Positions 6,208 through 6,462 of a stretch of DNA of 6,462 nt are shown in pieces; the stretch's first letter is position 1, and each line of letters starts with the position of its first letter. The stretch covers positions 1-6,462 of the forward strand of contig DUVD01000099.1 of assembly GCA_012841225.1 (NCBI GenBank). The letters run 5' to 3'. This stretch comes from Fibrobacter sp. (GTDB lineage: Bacteria; Fibrobacterota; Fibrobacteria; Fibrobacterales; Fibrobacteraceae). The notes under the pieces were generated by a model. That model saw nothing but the letters and a program-made list of their open reading frames with translations, did no database searches and had not been told where the DNA came from. A program made the position numbers and the translations under genes.

Positions 6208-6241
6208 AAAAAAAAGCCCTGTTTTTCACAGGGCTTTTTTT
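6208..6241. terminator. Bidirectional intrinsic terminator between convergent genes
   Basis: GCCCTGT (6216-6222) pairs perfectly with ACAGGGC (6228-6234) around a five-base loop. It is flanked by eight A (6208-6215) on the left and seven T (6235-6241) on the right, so the hairpin works in either direction. It lies 22 bases after the sigma factor stop and about 10 bases beyond the stop of the convergent minus-strand gene. Confidence 0.9.
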
Positions 6242-6250
6242 GTTATTTCG

Positions 6251-6462
6251 TTATAATTGATTTGCTTTTTTTTGGCGACGTACGCCCCACTTATCGATTA
6301 TCTCTTCTTCAATCTTTCTGTTTTCGTAGCGGGCGACAAGCTTAAACTGCACTAAATAGACACCAGCGCCGACAAAACGTCCCCAGTGATCTTTAAAGTT
6401 CCAATTTACAAAAAGCTTTTGGTCTGTACTCAAGCAGTTACCTCCAAATTTTGGACTGTTAC
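6251..6462 (-). CDS. C-terminal fragment of a probable secreted or surface protein
   Basis: The frame is open to the right edge, giving 69 residues and a stop at 6253-6251; the 5' part is outside the window. The visible part contains LFVNWNFKDHWGRFVGAGVYLVQFKLVARY, followed by a charged stretch and a WGVRRQKK end. The W-N-x(5)-GR-x-VG-x-G-VY pattern resembles the last beta strands of FlgD-like immunoglobulin domains. Such domains often close large secreted proteins, and a basic tail after WGV is one I associate with Fibrobacter exported proteins. A TTG at 6433 behind GGAGGT could start a 60-residue protein, but it would begin in the middle of this beta domain, so a fragment of a longer gene is preferred. 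Function cannot be assigned. Confidence 0.6.
   Translation of the reverse strand, partial: NSPKFGGNCLSTDQKLFVNWNFKDHWGRFVGAGVYLVQFKLVARYENRKIEEEIIDKWGVRRQKKANQL

Noticed and set aside
6251..6433. Stand-alone 60-residue protein starting at TTG 6433 behind GGAGGT
   Set aside because: The frame stays open to the window edge, and the supposed start lies inside a recognisable C-terminal beta domain. The GGAGGT is explained by Gly-Gly codons. It is kept only as an alternative.

Overview
The window appears to come from a low-to-medium GC Gram-negative-type bacterium. The best guess is the Fibrobacterota or a relative. Two things suggest this: the short RpoD-like sigma factor, and the tail of the rightmost protein, which ends in a Gly-Arg-x-Val-Gly-x-Gly-x-Tyr-Leu strand pattern and a Trp-Gly-Val-Arg-Arg end, as I recall from secreted Fibrobacter proteins. 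This assignment is inference and only moderately secure. No rRNA, tRNA, CRISPR array or insertion sequence was recognised.

Left part, minus strand (read from 2246 down to 1). A single long reading frame joins a compact UvrD/Rep-type DNA helicase (residues 1 to about 470) to a complete PlsC-type 1-acylglycerol-3-phosphate acyltransferase (residues 474-715). The acyltransferase begins at a methionine with its own well-placed Shine-Dalgarno sequence, so it may be made both as a fusion and alone. Its stop codon overlaps, as ATGA, the start of a glutamate racemase gene (murI) that runs off the left edge. A perfect TATAAT and an intrinsic terminator lie in the gap before the helicase.

Middle, minus strand (5216 down to 2276). 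A tight operon encodes a possible 23-residue leader peptide, a class I SAM methyltransferase, a GT4 glycosyltransferase and a flippase-like multi-span membrane protein of the LPG_synthase_TM/UPF0104 family. ATGA overlaps link leader to methyltransferase and glycosyltransferase to membrane protein. The set looks like a small glycolipid or cell-surface glycan module, and it ends in the terminator at 2210-2240.

Right part. An intergenic region at 5217-5372 separates that operon from a divergent plus-strand sigma-70-family factor of 270 residues. Ahead of the sigma gene is a near-perfect sigma-54 (-24/-12) promoter, with repeated TAAGTG half-sites upstream that look like an activator-binding region. 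The sigma factor has unusual residues at promoter-reading positions and a shortened region 3, so it is probably an alternative sigma. A sigma-54 to sigma-70-type cascade is the most interesting regulatory feature here. A symmetric terminator at 6208-6241 separates this gene from a convergent gene, of which only the C-terminal 69 residues are in the window.
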